Assembly: GCA_946407745.1 (NCBI GenBank)
Contig: CAMJPQ010000017.1
Coordinates: forward strand, 1-53,504
Length of the DNA stretch: 53,504 nt
Origin: an uncultured Clostridia bacterium
GTDB lineage: Bacteria; Bacillota; Clostridia; Christensenellales; Aristaeellaceae
Direction of reading: 5' to 3'
Made by a program: the position numbers and the translations under genes
The notes under the pieces: generated by a model
The model's input: the letters and a program-made list of their open reading frames with translations, nothing else
Told to the model about the DNA's origin: nothing
The model's database searches: none
Shown: positions 1 through 7,686 of the stretch, one piece after another
Layout of the letters: each line of letters opens with the position of its first letter
Numbering within the stretch: position 1 is the first letter of the stretch

Positions 1-142
1 AATGCGTATAGAAGGTCGTCCTGCCCACATCCGCCAGGTCGATGATCTGCTGCACGGTGATTTTGGCGTAGCTCTCTTCCTTCAAAAGCTCCGTGAAGGC
101 CCGGAAAATGGCCTGTCTGCTTTTCCTCTGTCTGCGATCCAT
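1..142 (-). CDS. TetR/AcrR-family transcriptional regulator (N-terminal part)
   Basis: Only the first 47 codons lie in the window; the gene runs off the left edge. The start at 142 follows a GGGGAGGAC ribosome-binding site with about 5 nt spacing. The peptide begins MDRRQRKSRQAIFRAFTELL and continues into KITVQQIIDLADVGRTTFYT, the classic TetR helix-turn-helix with the recognition-helix signature TTFYTHF. The effector-binding domain is not visible. It is divergent from the EamA transporter at 409 and has its own strong promoter (266-294) with a palindrome in the spacer, so it is probably autoregulated and may also control the transporter. That link is inference from the arrangement. Confidence 0.85.
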   Translation of the reverse strand, partial: MDRRQRKSRQAIFRAFTELLKEESYAKITVQQIIDLADVGRTTFYTH

Positions 143-205
143 ATGTCCTCCCCGAACAATTTGACCTGATTTGTTCCGTAACGAATGAATCCGGATTTCT
201 GATTC

Positions 206-254
206 TTGCAGCCTTGTCTGTTCGAGTCTATAATAATCACGAACACGATGTTCG
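206..254 (+). promoter_or_regulatory. Promoter of the EamA transporter with an operator-like inverted repeat
   Basis: TTGCAG (206-211) and TATAAT (229-234) have a 17-bp spacer. At the expected transcription start lies the perfect inverted repeat CGAACA-CGA-TGTTCG (240-254). Its sequence differs from the palindrome in the opposing TetR promoter, so one repressor may not bind both. The transcript would cross the P-type ATPase sliver at 312-398 before reaching the transporter. Confidence 0.65.
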
Positions 255-265
255 GTAACACATCG

Positions 266-294
266 ATTGTACATCCATGCACTGTGGATGTCAA
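266..294 (-). promoter_or_regulatory. Promoter of the leftmost TetR gene with an embedded palindrome
   Basis: On the minus strand TTGACA (289-294) and TACAAT (266-271) are separated by exactly 17 bp. The spacer holds the inverted repeat ACATCCA-N7-TGGATGT (271-291), which would be occluded by a bound dimer. Transcription would start near 259 and give a 5' UTR of about 115 nt before the TetR start at 142. An operator inside the core promoter is the usual arrangement for autoregulated TetR proteins. Confidence 0.7.
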
Positions 295-311
295 GGAGGA
301 GAGTATCTCCC

Positions 312-398
312 ATGGGCGGCATCGGCTCGGACATTGCCATCGAATCCGCCGACGCCGCGCTGCTGCTGCGGCTGAAGGATACCGATTCCGCGAATTGA
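312..398 (+). pseudogene. Remnant of a heavy-metal P-type ATPase
   Basis: A 28-codon open frame reads MGGIGSDIAIESADAALLL and then a short tail to TGA. The GSDxAIExADxxL pattern is the hallmark of the hinge region of P1B-type metal ATPases, near residue 650 of a roughly 700-residue enzyme. No upstream or downstream ATPase sequence is visible in any frame. An AAGGAGG motif lies 13 nt before the ATG, so the peptide could be translated, but the simplest reading is a decayed gene fragment between the promoter and the EamA gene. Confidence 0.55.
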
Positions 399-408
399 GG
401 GAACACGA

Positions 409-1266
409 ATGAACAAAGCCATTTTCTATGCAATCCTCGCTGCCGCCCTGTATGCCCTGAACGCACCGGTCTCCAAGCTGCTTTTGCAGAACGTCCCGCC
501 CACAATGATGGCCGGCTTCCTGTACCTGGGCGCTGGCATCGGCATGGCGCTGATGGGCCTTGTCCGAAGCAAAACAGGACACGGCAAGCAGGAAACGCAT
601 CTGACAAAAAAGGACCTGCCGTACACCCTGGGTATGGTCGTGCTGGACATCGCCGCGCCCATCTTCCTGATGATCGGCCTGACCCGCACCACAGCGGCGA
701 ACGCCTCCCTGTTGAACAATTTCGAGATTGTAGCCACCTCCCTCATTGCTCTGCTGCTCTTTAAAGAGCAGATCGGCAAGCGCCTCTGGATTGCCATTGG
801 GCTGATCACCCTGTCCAGCATCCTGCTGTCGGTGGAGGACGCCAGCAGCTTCCAGTTTTCCTTCGGCTCGCTGTTCATGCTGGCGGCCTGCGTGTGCTGG
901 GGTCTGGAAAACAACTGCACCCGCAACCTGTCCCACAGTGACCCGCTGGAGATCGTGGTGATCAAGGGCTTCGGCTCCGGCATCGGCTCGGTTATCATCG
1001 GGCTGGTCGTCTGTGAAGCCCTGCCGCTTTGGAGTGACATCCTGAAGATCCTGCTGCTGGGCTTCGTCGCCTACGGCCTGAGCATCTACTTCTATGTGTA
1101 CGCCCAGCGGGACCTCGGCGCGGCAAAGACCAGCGCGTATTATGCCGTCGCGCCCTTCATCGGTGTGCTGCTGTCCTTCCTCATCTTCCGGGAGATACCG
1201 GGCATATTGTTCTTCATTGCCCTGGCGATCATGATCGCCGGCACCTGGATGGTCAACAGGGAATAG
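409..1266 (+). CDS. EamA/DMT-superfamily transporter
   Basis: A 285-residue hydrophobic protein with about ten membrane segments arranged as two EamA repeats, the usual size and layout of drug/metabolite transporters. The first repeat starts at the N-terminus (FYAILAAALYALNAPVSKLL) and the second around residue 150. Helices near residues 90-120 carry TTAANASLLNNFEIVATSLI, typical of the family. A GAGGG ribosome-binding site lies 7 nt before the ATG. It is divergently placed to a TetR gene, which suggests export of a metabolite or toxic compound induced by ligand. The substrate cannot be read from sequence. Confidence 0.9.
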   Translation: MNKAIFYAILAAALYALNAPVSKLLLQNVPPTMMAGFLYLGAGIGMALMGLVRSKTGHGKQETHLTKKDLPYTLGMVVLDIAAPIFLMIGLTRTTAANASLLNNFEIVATSLIALLLFKEQIGKRLWIAIGLITLSSILLSVEDASSFQFSFGSLFMLAACVCWGLENNCTRNLSHSDPLEIVVIKGFGSGIGSVIIGLVVCEALPLWSDILKILLLGFVAYGLSIYFYVYAQRDLGAAKTSAYYAVAPFIGVLLSFLIFREIPGILFFIALAIMIAGTWMVNRE

Positions 1267-1430
1267 ATTCCCTGCCCAAAAGAAAAACAGCACAGCCCGA
1301 TCTGTGATGTGCCGTCCTCCCCCCTGAAGCAGGCGCCGGAACGCATGCCGGAGAAGCTTCAGGAGGAGTGGGAAGGCAAAAGCCGTCGGAGATCACTTAT
1401 CCCTGTTTTATGCCTTTCATCCCATATGTA

Positions 1431-1459
1431 TTGACAGAGAGGGCTGACTGGATAACAAT
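1431..1459 (+). promoter_or_regulatory. Promoter of the clostripain-like protease gene
   Basis: TTGACA (1431-1436) is followed by TAACAAT ending at 1459, giving a 16-17 bp spacer. If this is the promoter, transcription starts near 1466, downstream of an in-frame ATG at 1460. That favours the next ATG at 1496 as the real start. Confidence 0.6.
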
Positions 1460-1495
1460 ATGCAAAACAAACAGGATGAAAGGTTGGCAAAAACC

Positions 1496-3451
1496 ATGAA
1501 AAGGATGTATCTTTACCTGCTGGTCCTGTTGGGCCTCCTTCTGCTGGTAAATGCAGCCGCGGAGGCTGAGGCAACAACCGTGCTGGTCTATCTCTGCGGA
1601 ACTGATCTGCAGGAGGATGCCTGCATTGATCTGGTGGAAATGGCTGAGGTTGAAGCGGGGGATGCCATCAACCTTGTAGTGCTCGCCGGCGGCGCGCGCA
1701 GCTGGGATCTTGAGGACCTGAAAGGCGGCTCCCGGACACTGGCCGTCATCCGGGATGGCTACTTCGAGAGTCTGGAGGATTGGGGCAGGGCCTCCATGGG
1801 GTCCCCGGACAGTCTTGAAGCCTTCCTGCGCTATGGCCTGACGGAATACCCTGCCGATCGGACGATGGTGATCCTGTGGAATCATGGCGCCGGCAGCGAG
1901 GGCGGCGTCTGCTTTGACGAAACCGCAAACGATGACAGCCTGACTGTATCAGAAATCAACAGTGCACTGGGCAGTGTCCAGTCCTCCCTGCCAGACTATC
2001 ACATCAATATTTTCGGCTGTGATGCCTGTATGATGGCCACCTATGAAATGGCTTCCATGCTGTCCTCCCACAATATTGATTACTATGTGGCCAGTGAGGA
2101 ACTGGAGCCCGGCACAGGCTGGTACTACACCGCATGGATGAATATGCTGAAGGACGATCCGGCCATCTCCGACGAGGAGCTTTGCAGGGCCATTGTGGAT
2201 TCCTATATGGAGGAAGGGCTGAAGGAAAACCCGGATGACTTCCTGACGCTCAGCGCCTTGGATCTGGCAGCCATCCGGGAGTTGAGGCCCTGTATGGAAC
2301 AGTTTGCGACTGTCATTTCAAGTCAGGTGGAGGGCGGCAATCTTTCCATGGTCCGCCGCGGGCGCAGCCGCATGTATACCTTCGGTTCCTTCGTGGATGC
2401 CAGCTGGGACATGGTGGACCTGGGCGCTGTGCTTGACACCTATGCCCAGTTCGACACCCCTCTGGCTACCGAGGCCAAGCGCCTGCTGAACAAAGCTATC
2501 GTCTGCAGTGCCCAGACAGACAACCTAGATACCTGCAGCGGGCTGTCTATCCTGCTTCCGCAGGATACAGCCGAGTCCTTTGACGAATACAGAGAAGGAC
2601 TGGAGCTGACCGGCATTATTCCCAACTGGGTCGGCTTTGTCAGCAGCTATGCAGAGGTACTGACCAACGGGCATTATCAGTTTGCGCCAACGCAGACAGG
2701 CCTTGTCTCCTCCGGCGGGGAGGTGGAAGGCAGCTTTACCCCCTCCTCCTTTTTCTCTTCCCTGTATTGGAATGACGAGACGGAAGACTACAGCGAGGCA
2801 GAGGCGGAAGATGTCGCCATCGACATGGGCGCACAGGGTTTCACCGCGACGCTGAATGCTGAGGACCTGGACTATCTGGATTATGTTGAGGGGATGCTGA
2901 TGATGGACATCAGCGATGAGGAAATCACCGGCTATGTTGACTTCGGCACGATGCAGAACAATCTGGTGGACTGGAACACCGGTACGGTACTGAGCCTGTA
3001 TGACGGCACCTGGCCTGTTTTCGGCGACCAGCCGGTCCCGCTGTACGACCAGACCAGCAACGATCACAGCCGCCGCAGCCTGATCCCCGTGAAGCTCAAC
3101 GGGGAATATACCTATCTGGTAGTTGTTTTCCCCTCCGGCGGCACCGAGGGCCGCATCATTGGCGCCAATGCGGGATATGACGACAACGGTCTCCCCATTC
3201 GGTCTGTCACCAGGCTGCACCCCGGGGATGAGATCGTTCCGGTCTATACGTTCTATTATGAGGAGGAGGGAGAAGAAGATCTCCAGGAGTCCGAGTTTGA
3301 CGGAACGCCGGTGATCTGGCAGGAGGGCATGACGGTGACCTATGAGGACCTGAGCGATGAGGAGGATCCGATCGATATGTACTTCTGCTTTATCTTCAAC
3401 GACATTTTCGGTGAATATACGATGAGCGAGCTGATTTCCTTCGAGCTGTAA
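1496..3451 (+). CDS. Secreted clostripain-family (C11) cysteine peptidase
   Basis: This 651-residue protein starts with a lysine/arginine N-terminus and a leucine-rich signal segment (residues 4-20), so it is likely exported. The peptidase C11 core follows: TVLVYLCGTDLQ (about 28-39), the catalytic His in ILWNHGAGS (His130) and the catalytic Cys in the GCDACMM motif (Cys178). The C-terminal half (about 400-651) is acidic and beta-rich with no domain I can name. Clostripain homologues cleave after Arg and mature by self-processing. An in-frame ATG at 1460 is possible but probably lies upstream of the transcription start. The gene stands alone between the EamA gene and a convergent two-component system. 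Confidence 0.88.
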   Translation: MKRMYLYLLVLLGLLLLVNAAAEAEATTVLVYLCGTDLQEDACIDLVEMAEVEAGDAINLVVLAGGARSWDLEDLKGGSRTLAVIRDGYFESLEDWGRASMGSPDSLEAFLRYGLTEYPADRTMVILWNHGAGSEGGVCFDETANDDSLTVSEINSALGSVQSSLPDYHINIFGCDACMMATYEMASMLSSHNIDYYVASEELEPGTGWYYTAWMNMLKDDPAISDEELCRAIVDSYMEEGLKENPDDFLTLSALDLAAIRELRPCMEQFATVISSQVEGGNLSMVRRGRSRMYTFGSFVDASWDMVDLGAVLDTYAQFDTPLATEAKRLLNKAIVCSAQTDNLDTCSGLSILLPQDTAESFDEYREGLELTGIIPNWVGFVSSYAEVLTNGHYQFAPTQTGLVSSGGEVEGSFTPSSFFSSLYWNDETEDYSEAEAEDVAIDMGAQGFTATLNAEDLDYLDYVEGMLMMDISDEEITGYVDFGTMQNNLVDWNTGTVLSLYDGTWPVFGDQPVPLYDQTSNDHSRRSLIPVKLNGEYTYLVVVFPSGGTEGRIIGANAGYDDNGLPIRSVTRLHPGDEIVPVYTFYYEEEGEEDLQESEFDGTPVIWQEGMTVTYEDLSDEEDPIDMYFCFIFNDIFGEYTMSELISFEL

Positions 3452-3524
3452 ATCACTTCATGCCGGTTTCTGTCTGAACAGCGCGGGCCGAAGGGGTACA
3501 CATGGCGATCGGAAAGCCCTCCGG

Positions 3525-4829
3525 TCAGCGCAGAGGCAGCATGACATTGCTGACAAATTCCCGCTCATCATGGGTAAACTCTGCCGTGCCGCCATAGCGG
3601 GCGGCAATCGACAGGACCGAGCGGAGCCCCAGGCCCTCTCCGTGCTGGCGGGTGGAAAGGTACCGGCCGTTGCGGCAGCGGATGCGGCCGCTGTGACTGT
3701 TGGTCGCGACCAGGAACAGGCGGCTGCCGTTGTGTATCTGCATGGTCAGATGCAGCTGCCGCTCTCCCTCCGGCACATCCACGCAGGCGAGGATCCCGTT
3801 TTCCAGAATGTTTCCGGCAATTGAGCAGATGTCCACATCCGCTACCGGAAGCCGATCCGGAAGGTCGATTTTAAAGACCGTCCGGATTTTTTCATCCACT
3901 GCTTTGCGATAATAATAATTCAGCAGGGCGTTAAGCGCCTCGTTTTCACAGTAGCAGACCGTGTCCAGACTCGGCAGGCCTTCATAGAACTCGTCAATAA
4001 AGCGGCCCAGGGTCTCATACTGCTGGTGGTGGAAGAGTTCCTTCATGGTCCTCACACTTTGGCGGAAGTCATGCCTGGCCCGCGCAGATTCCTCCATATA
4101 GCGCTTCTGTGCGGCAAACTGGCTCTCCTGTGTCTCAAGCATCTGTATTTTTTCTCTCTGACCTGCCGCCGCGAGTATCCCTGAGACAACAAAATAGAAC
4201 ATCACCTGCAGCAGTATCCAGAGGATGAGGGTAAAGATGAGTGCGAACAGGAAGGCCCGGAACACATTATTGACAAACAGGGTCTCAAATTTCAGCGGCA
4301 TCAGGAACATACCCATGCCGATGAACGCGGCTGAAAACGGCAGCGTCATGTACCATATGCGCGGAATGTCCAGCCTGTCCACCAGCTCCGACGCATACCG
4401 CAGAAAGGGAAAGGAGAGCAGGCCTGCCGCGAGGGCATACAGAGCCAGCTTCAGGAGGGCAAAACCCGTGCTGATGGTGAAGGCGCCATACTCCGGGTGG
4501 ATCTGGGCCTCAATGGCGCACGCCGCGTTGCTGAGCGTTTCCATCAGGGCATAAACAGACATATAAACGGAGAGGGATTTGCACACAGGGCACTTCAGGC
4601 AAAACTGGTAGGCCCCGAAAAAAGCAGCCAGCAGGGGAATCAGAATCCAGAGATAGTCAACGGCCAGGCGGAAAACCAAGAACGCCGCCGCGGGGAGCAG
4701 CAGAGCATCCAGCAGGGCGAGCATCAGAAAGGAACGCGTGAAGCCAAACTTCAGCTGGTTCCGCATCGGCAGCAGGCAGAGCACCTGGCTGGGAATGATT
4801 GTCAGAAAAGTCAACATTTCAGGGAGCAT
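3525..4829 (-). CDS. AgrC-like sensor histidine kinase (GHKL ATPase)
   Basis: A 434-residue protein with about six or seven membrane helices in the first 210 residues, then a coiled linker, a phospho-acceptor box RHDFRQS and a GHKL ATPase domain with N-box NILENGILA and G-box GEGLGLRSV. This is the layout of AgrC/ComD/VirS-type receptors that pair with LytTR regulators. The start at 4829 follows GGAGG with 9 nt spacing; the upstream alternative at 4868 has no such site. It overlaps the end of the regulator gene by 11 nt, showing translational coupling. No AgrB/AgrD-like peptide gene is visible nearby, so the signal is unknown. Confidence 0.9.
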   Translation of the reverse strand: MLPEMLTFLTIIPSQVLCLLPMRNQLKFGFTRSFLMLALLDALLLPAAAFLVFRLAVDYLWILIPLLAAFFGAYQFCLKCPVCKSLSVYMSVYALMETLSNAACAIEAQIHPEYGAFTISTGFALLKLALYALAAGLLSFPFLRYASELVDRLDIPRIWYMTLPFSAAFIGMGMFLMPLKFETLFVNNVFRAFLFALIFTLILWILLQVMFYFVVSGILAAAGQREKIQMLETQESQFAAQKRYMEESARARHDFRQSVRTMKELFHHQQYETLGRFIDEFYEGLPSLDTVCYCENEALNALLNYYYRKAVDEKIRTVFKIDLPDRLPVADVDICSIAGNILENGILACVDVPEGERQLHLTMQIHNGSRLFLVATNSHSGRIRCRNGRYLSTRQHGEGLGLRSVLSIAARYGGTAEFTHDEREFVSNVMLPLR

Positions 4830-5574
4830 CGTCTTTCTCCTCCCGGCTCTGCCTCCGTATCTTTTCAAAAGTATAGCTTGTCCAGGCCCTCTCCAGCCTG
4901 GAGGCGTTGCGTTTATTGACCGGCAGGTGGATGTTCCCCTTCAGTGTGCAGGTTCCCCCGGTGATATCCATCAGGTAATCCATATTCACAATCACGCCGC
5001 GCAGCACCTGCAGGAAGCGCGAATCCTTCCCCAGTTCCTCCACGATGCTGGAAAAGGTCATTCTGGCCCGGTATTCACAGCCATCTGCGTCGCGGATCAT
5101 CAGATAATTCCTGTCAGCGGTCAGGCAGACCAGGCGATCATAGGGAATGCTGACAGGGATCTTGTCCGTGGTGAAGGAGAGCGTCTTCTCCCTTTTTTCA
5201 GGCCGCCTGCGCAGTATCCGGTTCAGGAGGGCTTCCACCTTTTCCTCCATCCGGTCCTTATTCAGATAATCATAGACATGCCAGTGGATGGCTTCCGCCT
5301 GATGCTCGTTGCTGGTGGTCAGGAAAACCAGCAGCACCTCTTCATCCCGCCAGCGGATCTGCTCCGCGGTCTGCACACCGGTCATGCCTGCCCCCAAGTA
5401 GACATCAAGAAAGATGAGGTCGTAGCGGCCGGCAAAGGCAGTGGCTGTCAGCTCCTCTCCACTGGAAAAAGCATCCGTCTGAAGCACATGGCCGCAGCGC
5501 GCCGCATAGCTTTTCAGCACCTGTGCCAGCCGTTCCCTGTCCTCTCTCCTGTCGTCAACGATGGCAATGTTCAT
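4819..5574 (-). CDS. LytTR-family response regulator
   Basis: A 251-residue regulator. The receiver domain (1 to about 120) starts MNIAIVDDRREDRERL and holds the phospho-acceptor Asp in LIFLDVYLG. The C-terminal LytTR DNA-binding domain (about 145-245) includes RLVCLTADRNYLMIRD and FLQVLRGVIVNMDYL. The start at 5574 has a GGGAGG site 7 nt upstream; a longer in-frame start at 5619 lacks one. It forms a two-gene operon with the AgrC-like kinase. A direct repeat of the LytTR kind sits in the divergent intergenic region in front of the secreted protein at 5773, the likely target. Confidence 0.92.
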   Translation of the reverse strand: MNIAIVDDRREDRERLAQVLKSYAARCGHVLQTDAFSSGEELTATAFAGRYDLIFLDVYLGAGMTGVQTAEQIRWRDEEVLLVFLTTSNEHQAEAIHWHVYDYLNKDRMEEKVEALLNRILRRRPEKREKTLSFTTDKIPVSIPYDRLVCLTADRNYLMIRDADGCEYRARMTFSSIVEELGKDSRFLQVLRGVIVNMDYLMDITGGTCTLKGNIHLPVNKRNASRLERAWTSYTFEKIRRQSREEKDDAP

Positions 5575-5635
5575 TGTTGAACCTCCCGACGTCTTCCGTA
5601 ACAATATACACCCAAACAAATGAGAAAAAAAGTCA

Positions 5636-5699
5636 TTTCGTCCCTTTTTTCACCGTTTCGTCCCCATTCCCTTGTCAAAGCGGCCTACACTGTTATAAT
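5636..5699 (+). promoter_or_regulatory. LytTR-type direct repeats plus promoter
   Basis: Two copies of TTTCGTCCC lie at 5636-5644 and 5656-5664, 20 bp start to start, on the same face of the helix. Seven bases after the second copy comes TTGTCA (5672-5677), then 16 bp, then TATAAT (5694-5699). Paired about 9-bp direct repeats two helical turns apart just upstream of a -35 are the known binding pattern of AgrA/VirR-type LytTR regulators. The repeats also lie about 60-80 bp upstream of the regulator gene itself, so autoregulation is possible. Confidence 0.6.
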
Positions 5700-5772
5700 G
5701 AAAAGGTCTGTGTATCCGCTGCCGGACACACAGGAAAAAACACGGTATAAGCCCCGAAAGGAGAAACGAAAA

Positions 5773-6282
5773 ATGAAGAAGCTCTCTGCCCTGATACTGG
5801 CCCTTTGCCTGATGCTGTGCGGCACTGCCCTTGCGGAAAGCGCCATCAACTGGGAGGACATCACTCCCGCGCTGGAAGCCGCCGGTGTGACCGGTGATTT
5901 CTACACCTTTGAAGAAATCGCCATCGCCATCTTCATTCCCGAAGGCATGGTCCAGGCCGAGCTGCCGGATGAAAGCTATATTGGCTACTTCACTGCCGAG
6001 GATGGCAGCGCCATCGCTTTGCAGTATGTGAATGTGGACGGCATGGATCTGGAAACCTTCGCCGGCGCGCTGGAATCCGTCGGCGCCACCGAAATTGAGC
6101 TCGGCACCGTCAACGGCCTTCCCTGCGTGAGCTACGAAATGCCCGAGAATCAGACCGTGAATATCGCCTTCACCACGGAAGCCGGTTACATCCTCGAAGT
6201 CATCTGCGGCCCCGTGAGCACGGATGAGGACAAGCTGGGCGCTTCCTTCGTGCTGGCCTCCATCCAGAGCATTGCCGAATAA
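5773..6282 (+). CDS. Small secreted protein, probable target of the LytTR system
   Basis: A 169-residue protein with a textbook signal peptide (MKKLSALILALCLMLCGTALA), cleaved near residue 21. The mature part is acidic, about 148 residues, with a WEDITPALEAAG start and alternating beta-like segments. I recognise no named domain. AAAGGAG precedes the ATG, and the gene has its own promoter and a strong terminator, so it is monocistronic. The LytTR-like repeats in its promoter and the divergent kinase/regulator operon suggest it is the output of that quorum- or peptide-sensing system. Confidence 0.8.
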   Translation: MKKLSALILALCLMLCGTALAESAINWEDITPALEAAGVTGDFYTFEEIAIAIFIPEGMVQAELPDESYIGYFTAEDGSAIALQYVNVDGMDLETFAGALESVGATEIELGTVNGLPCVSYEMPENQTVNIAFTTEAGYILEVICGPVSTDEDKLGASFVLASIQSIAE

Positions 6283-6301
6283 TTCCCATTCTGTTTTCCA
6301 C

Positions 6302-6330
6302 ACCGGCCTTCGGGCCGGTCTTTTGTTTTT
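6302..6330 (+). terminator. Rho-independent terminator
   Basis: Perfect 7-bp stem ACCGGCC/GGCCGGT (6302-6308 and 6313-6319) closed by a TTCG tetraloop and followed by TCTTTTGTTTTTG. It ends the small secreted-protein gene 20 nt upstream. Confidence 0.9.
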
Positions 6331-6407
6331 GTCTTTTCCAATATCCGTTTTCGGTAAATCGCCCTGGCAGCTTTCACCAGGTTGAACCGCTGCGCACCCG
6401 GATATTC

Positions 6408-6437
6408 AAAAAAGCAAGGGCGTTTACTTGCCCCTGC
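6408..6437 (-). terminator. Terminator of the sugar ABC operon
   Basis: On the minus strand GCAGGGGC and GCCCTTGC pair (6430-6437 with 6414-6421, one mismatch) and are followed by TTTTTT. It lies about 170 nt after the last permease gene, so the operon would have a long 3' UTR. The 6438-6609 stretch between holds no gene that I can see. Confidence 0.75.
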
Positions 6438-6609
6438 TCTTGTGATTATCACAGGCGATGCTGCGGTTGATTGATGATGCTTTCGAGGCGGCAGGCGCGT
6501 CGCGGTATCCCTGCCTGTACATCATCTGTTCCCGTTGATGTCTCACACCACAATGCTTATTTGCTTTCCACCGCCCGCTGCGGGCAGTGAGGAACAGGGC
6601 CGAAGACCG

Positions 6610-7686
6610 TCAGCCTTTTGAAGCCTCTGCCTTTCCGCGCTTTCCGCGCCGGCTCAGGATGACGCTCTGCAGCATGATGAAGATGCCCAGCATGGCGCCG
6701 CTGGCCATATCCTGCCACCAGGATTCGTTCAGCGGGCTCAGGCCGATGATCTTCTGGATTGCCGCCAGGATCATCACGCCGAACAGCGTGCCAATCACAT
6801 TGCCGACGCCGCCCGTCAGCAGCGTGCCGCCGATGATGGAGGCCGCGATGGCGTCCATCTCGCTGCGCATGGCGATGCTCGCGTTGGCGGCTGGCTTGTG
6901 CATCAGGAACACAAGGCCCGCCAGCCCGGCCAGCACGCCAGAGATGACATAGCTCCAGAAGCTGGTGCGCTTGACGTTGATTCCCAGCATCAGGGCGCTT
7001 TGCCGGTTGCCGCCCACGGCGTAAATCCCCCTGCCCAGCTTTGTATACCGCAGCATGAGCCAGACCGCCGCCACCACCAGCAGGGCGACGATGGCGCCGA
7101 TTTCCAGCTTGGCGGAAATCAGGTTGCCGTTCTTGGCCACATAGCCCAGCCACGGTATCTGCAGCTTGGTTTTCACCAGGGCCTGGAAGCCCTCATGGGT
7201 CACCTTCACCGGGTTGACGCTCAGTATAGTAGTCAGTCCTCTGGCCAGGAACATGCCGGCCAGTGTGACGATAAAGGGCTGGATTTCCAGATAGCTGACC
7301 ATGAAGCCCTCAAACAGGCCGAAAGCCAGTCCGATGGCCAGCGCCAGCAGCACTGTCAGCAGCACAGCCACCACACTGTTCTGCGGCGCCGAATACTCCA
7401 GGAATTTCGTGCAGGCCATACACGTCAGCCCAATGATGCCGCCGACACTGATGTTGATGCCGCCGCCGATCATCACAACCGTGAGCGCGCAGGCGATGAT
7501 GATCAGCGCGGCGTTTTCGTTGAACAGGTCCAGAAACTGCTGCGGCTTCTGGAAGGCACCGCCCATCAGGATGACGGCGGAAGCGTACATCACCAGGAAG
7601 ATGCCGATGGCGATCAGCATCAGCAGCGTCGCGTCGGAGAGGGGTTCTCTGCGCCTGTGGTTCAGAGCCGGCTGAACAGTCGTCAT
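6610..7686 (-). CDS. Sugar ABC transporter permease (YjfF-like)
   Basis: A 358-residue integral membrane protein of the BPD_transp_2 family, with about eight to ten helices and the family motif GGGINISVGGIIGL near residue 75. It is the last of four genes in an SBP-ATPase-permease-permease operon. Two different permeases rather than a homodimer, in this order, match the Escherichia coli galactofuranose importer YtfQRT-YjfF. Its ATG overlaps the stop of the preceding permease by 4 nt. The substrate is a monosaccharide or small sugar by family; the exact one is unknown. Confidence 0.9.
   Translation of the reverse strand: MTTVQPALNHRRREPLSDATLLMLIAIGIFLVMYASAVILMGGAFQKPQQFLDLFNENAALIIIACALTVVMIGGGINISVGGIIGLTCMACTKFLEYSAPQNSVVAVLLTVLLALAIGLAFGLFEGFMVSYLEIQPFIVTLAGMFLARGLTTILSVNPVKVTHEGFQALVKTKLQIPWLGYVAKNGNLISAKLEIGAIVALLVVAAVWLMLRYTKLGRGIYAVGGNRQSALMLGINVKRTSFWSYVISGVLAGLAGLVFLMHKPAANASIAMRSEMDAIAASIIGGTLLTGGVGNVIGTLFGVMILAAIQKIIGLSPLNESWWQDMASGAMLGIFIMLQSVILSRRGKRGKAEASKG

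Noticed and set aside
82-1293. A 403-codon minus-strand frame opposite the EamA gene
   Set aside because: Gln/His/Asp/Gly-rich antisense composition, and it runs through both divergent promoters.
1267-1430. Small coding frame around 1344 between EamA and the protease
   Set aside because: Short frame without ribosome-binding site or family resemblance; most likely spacer.
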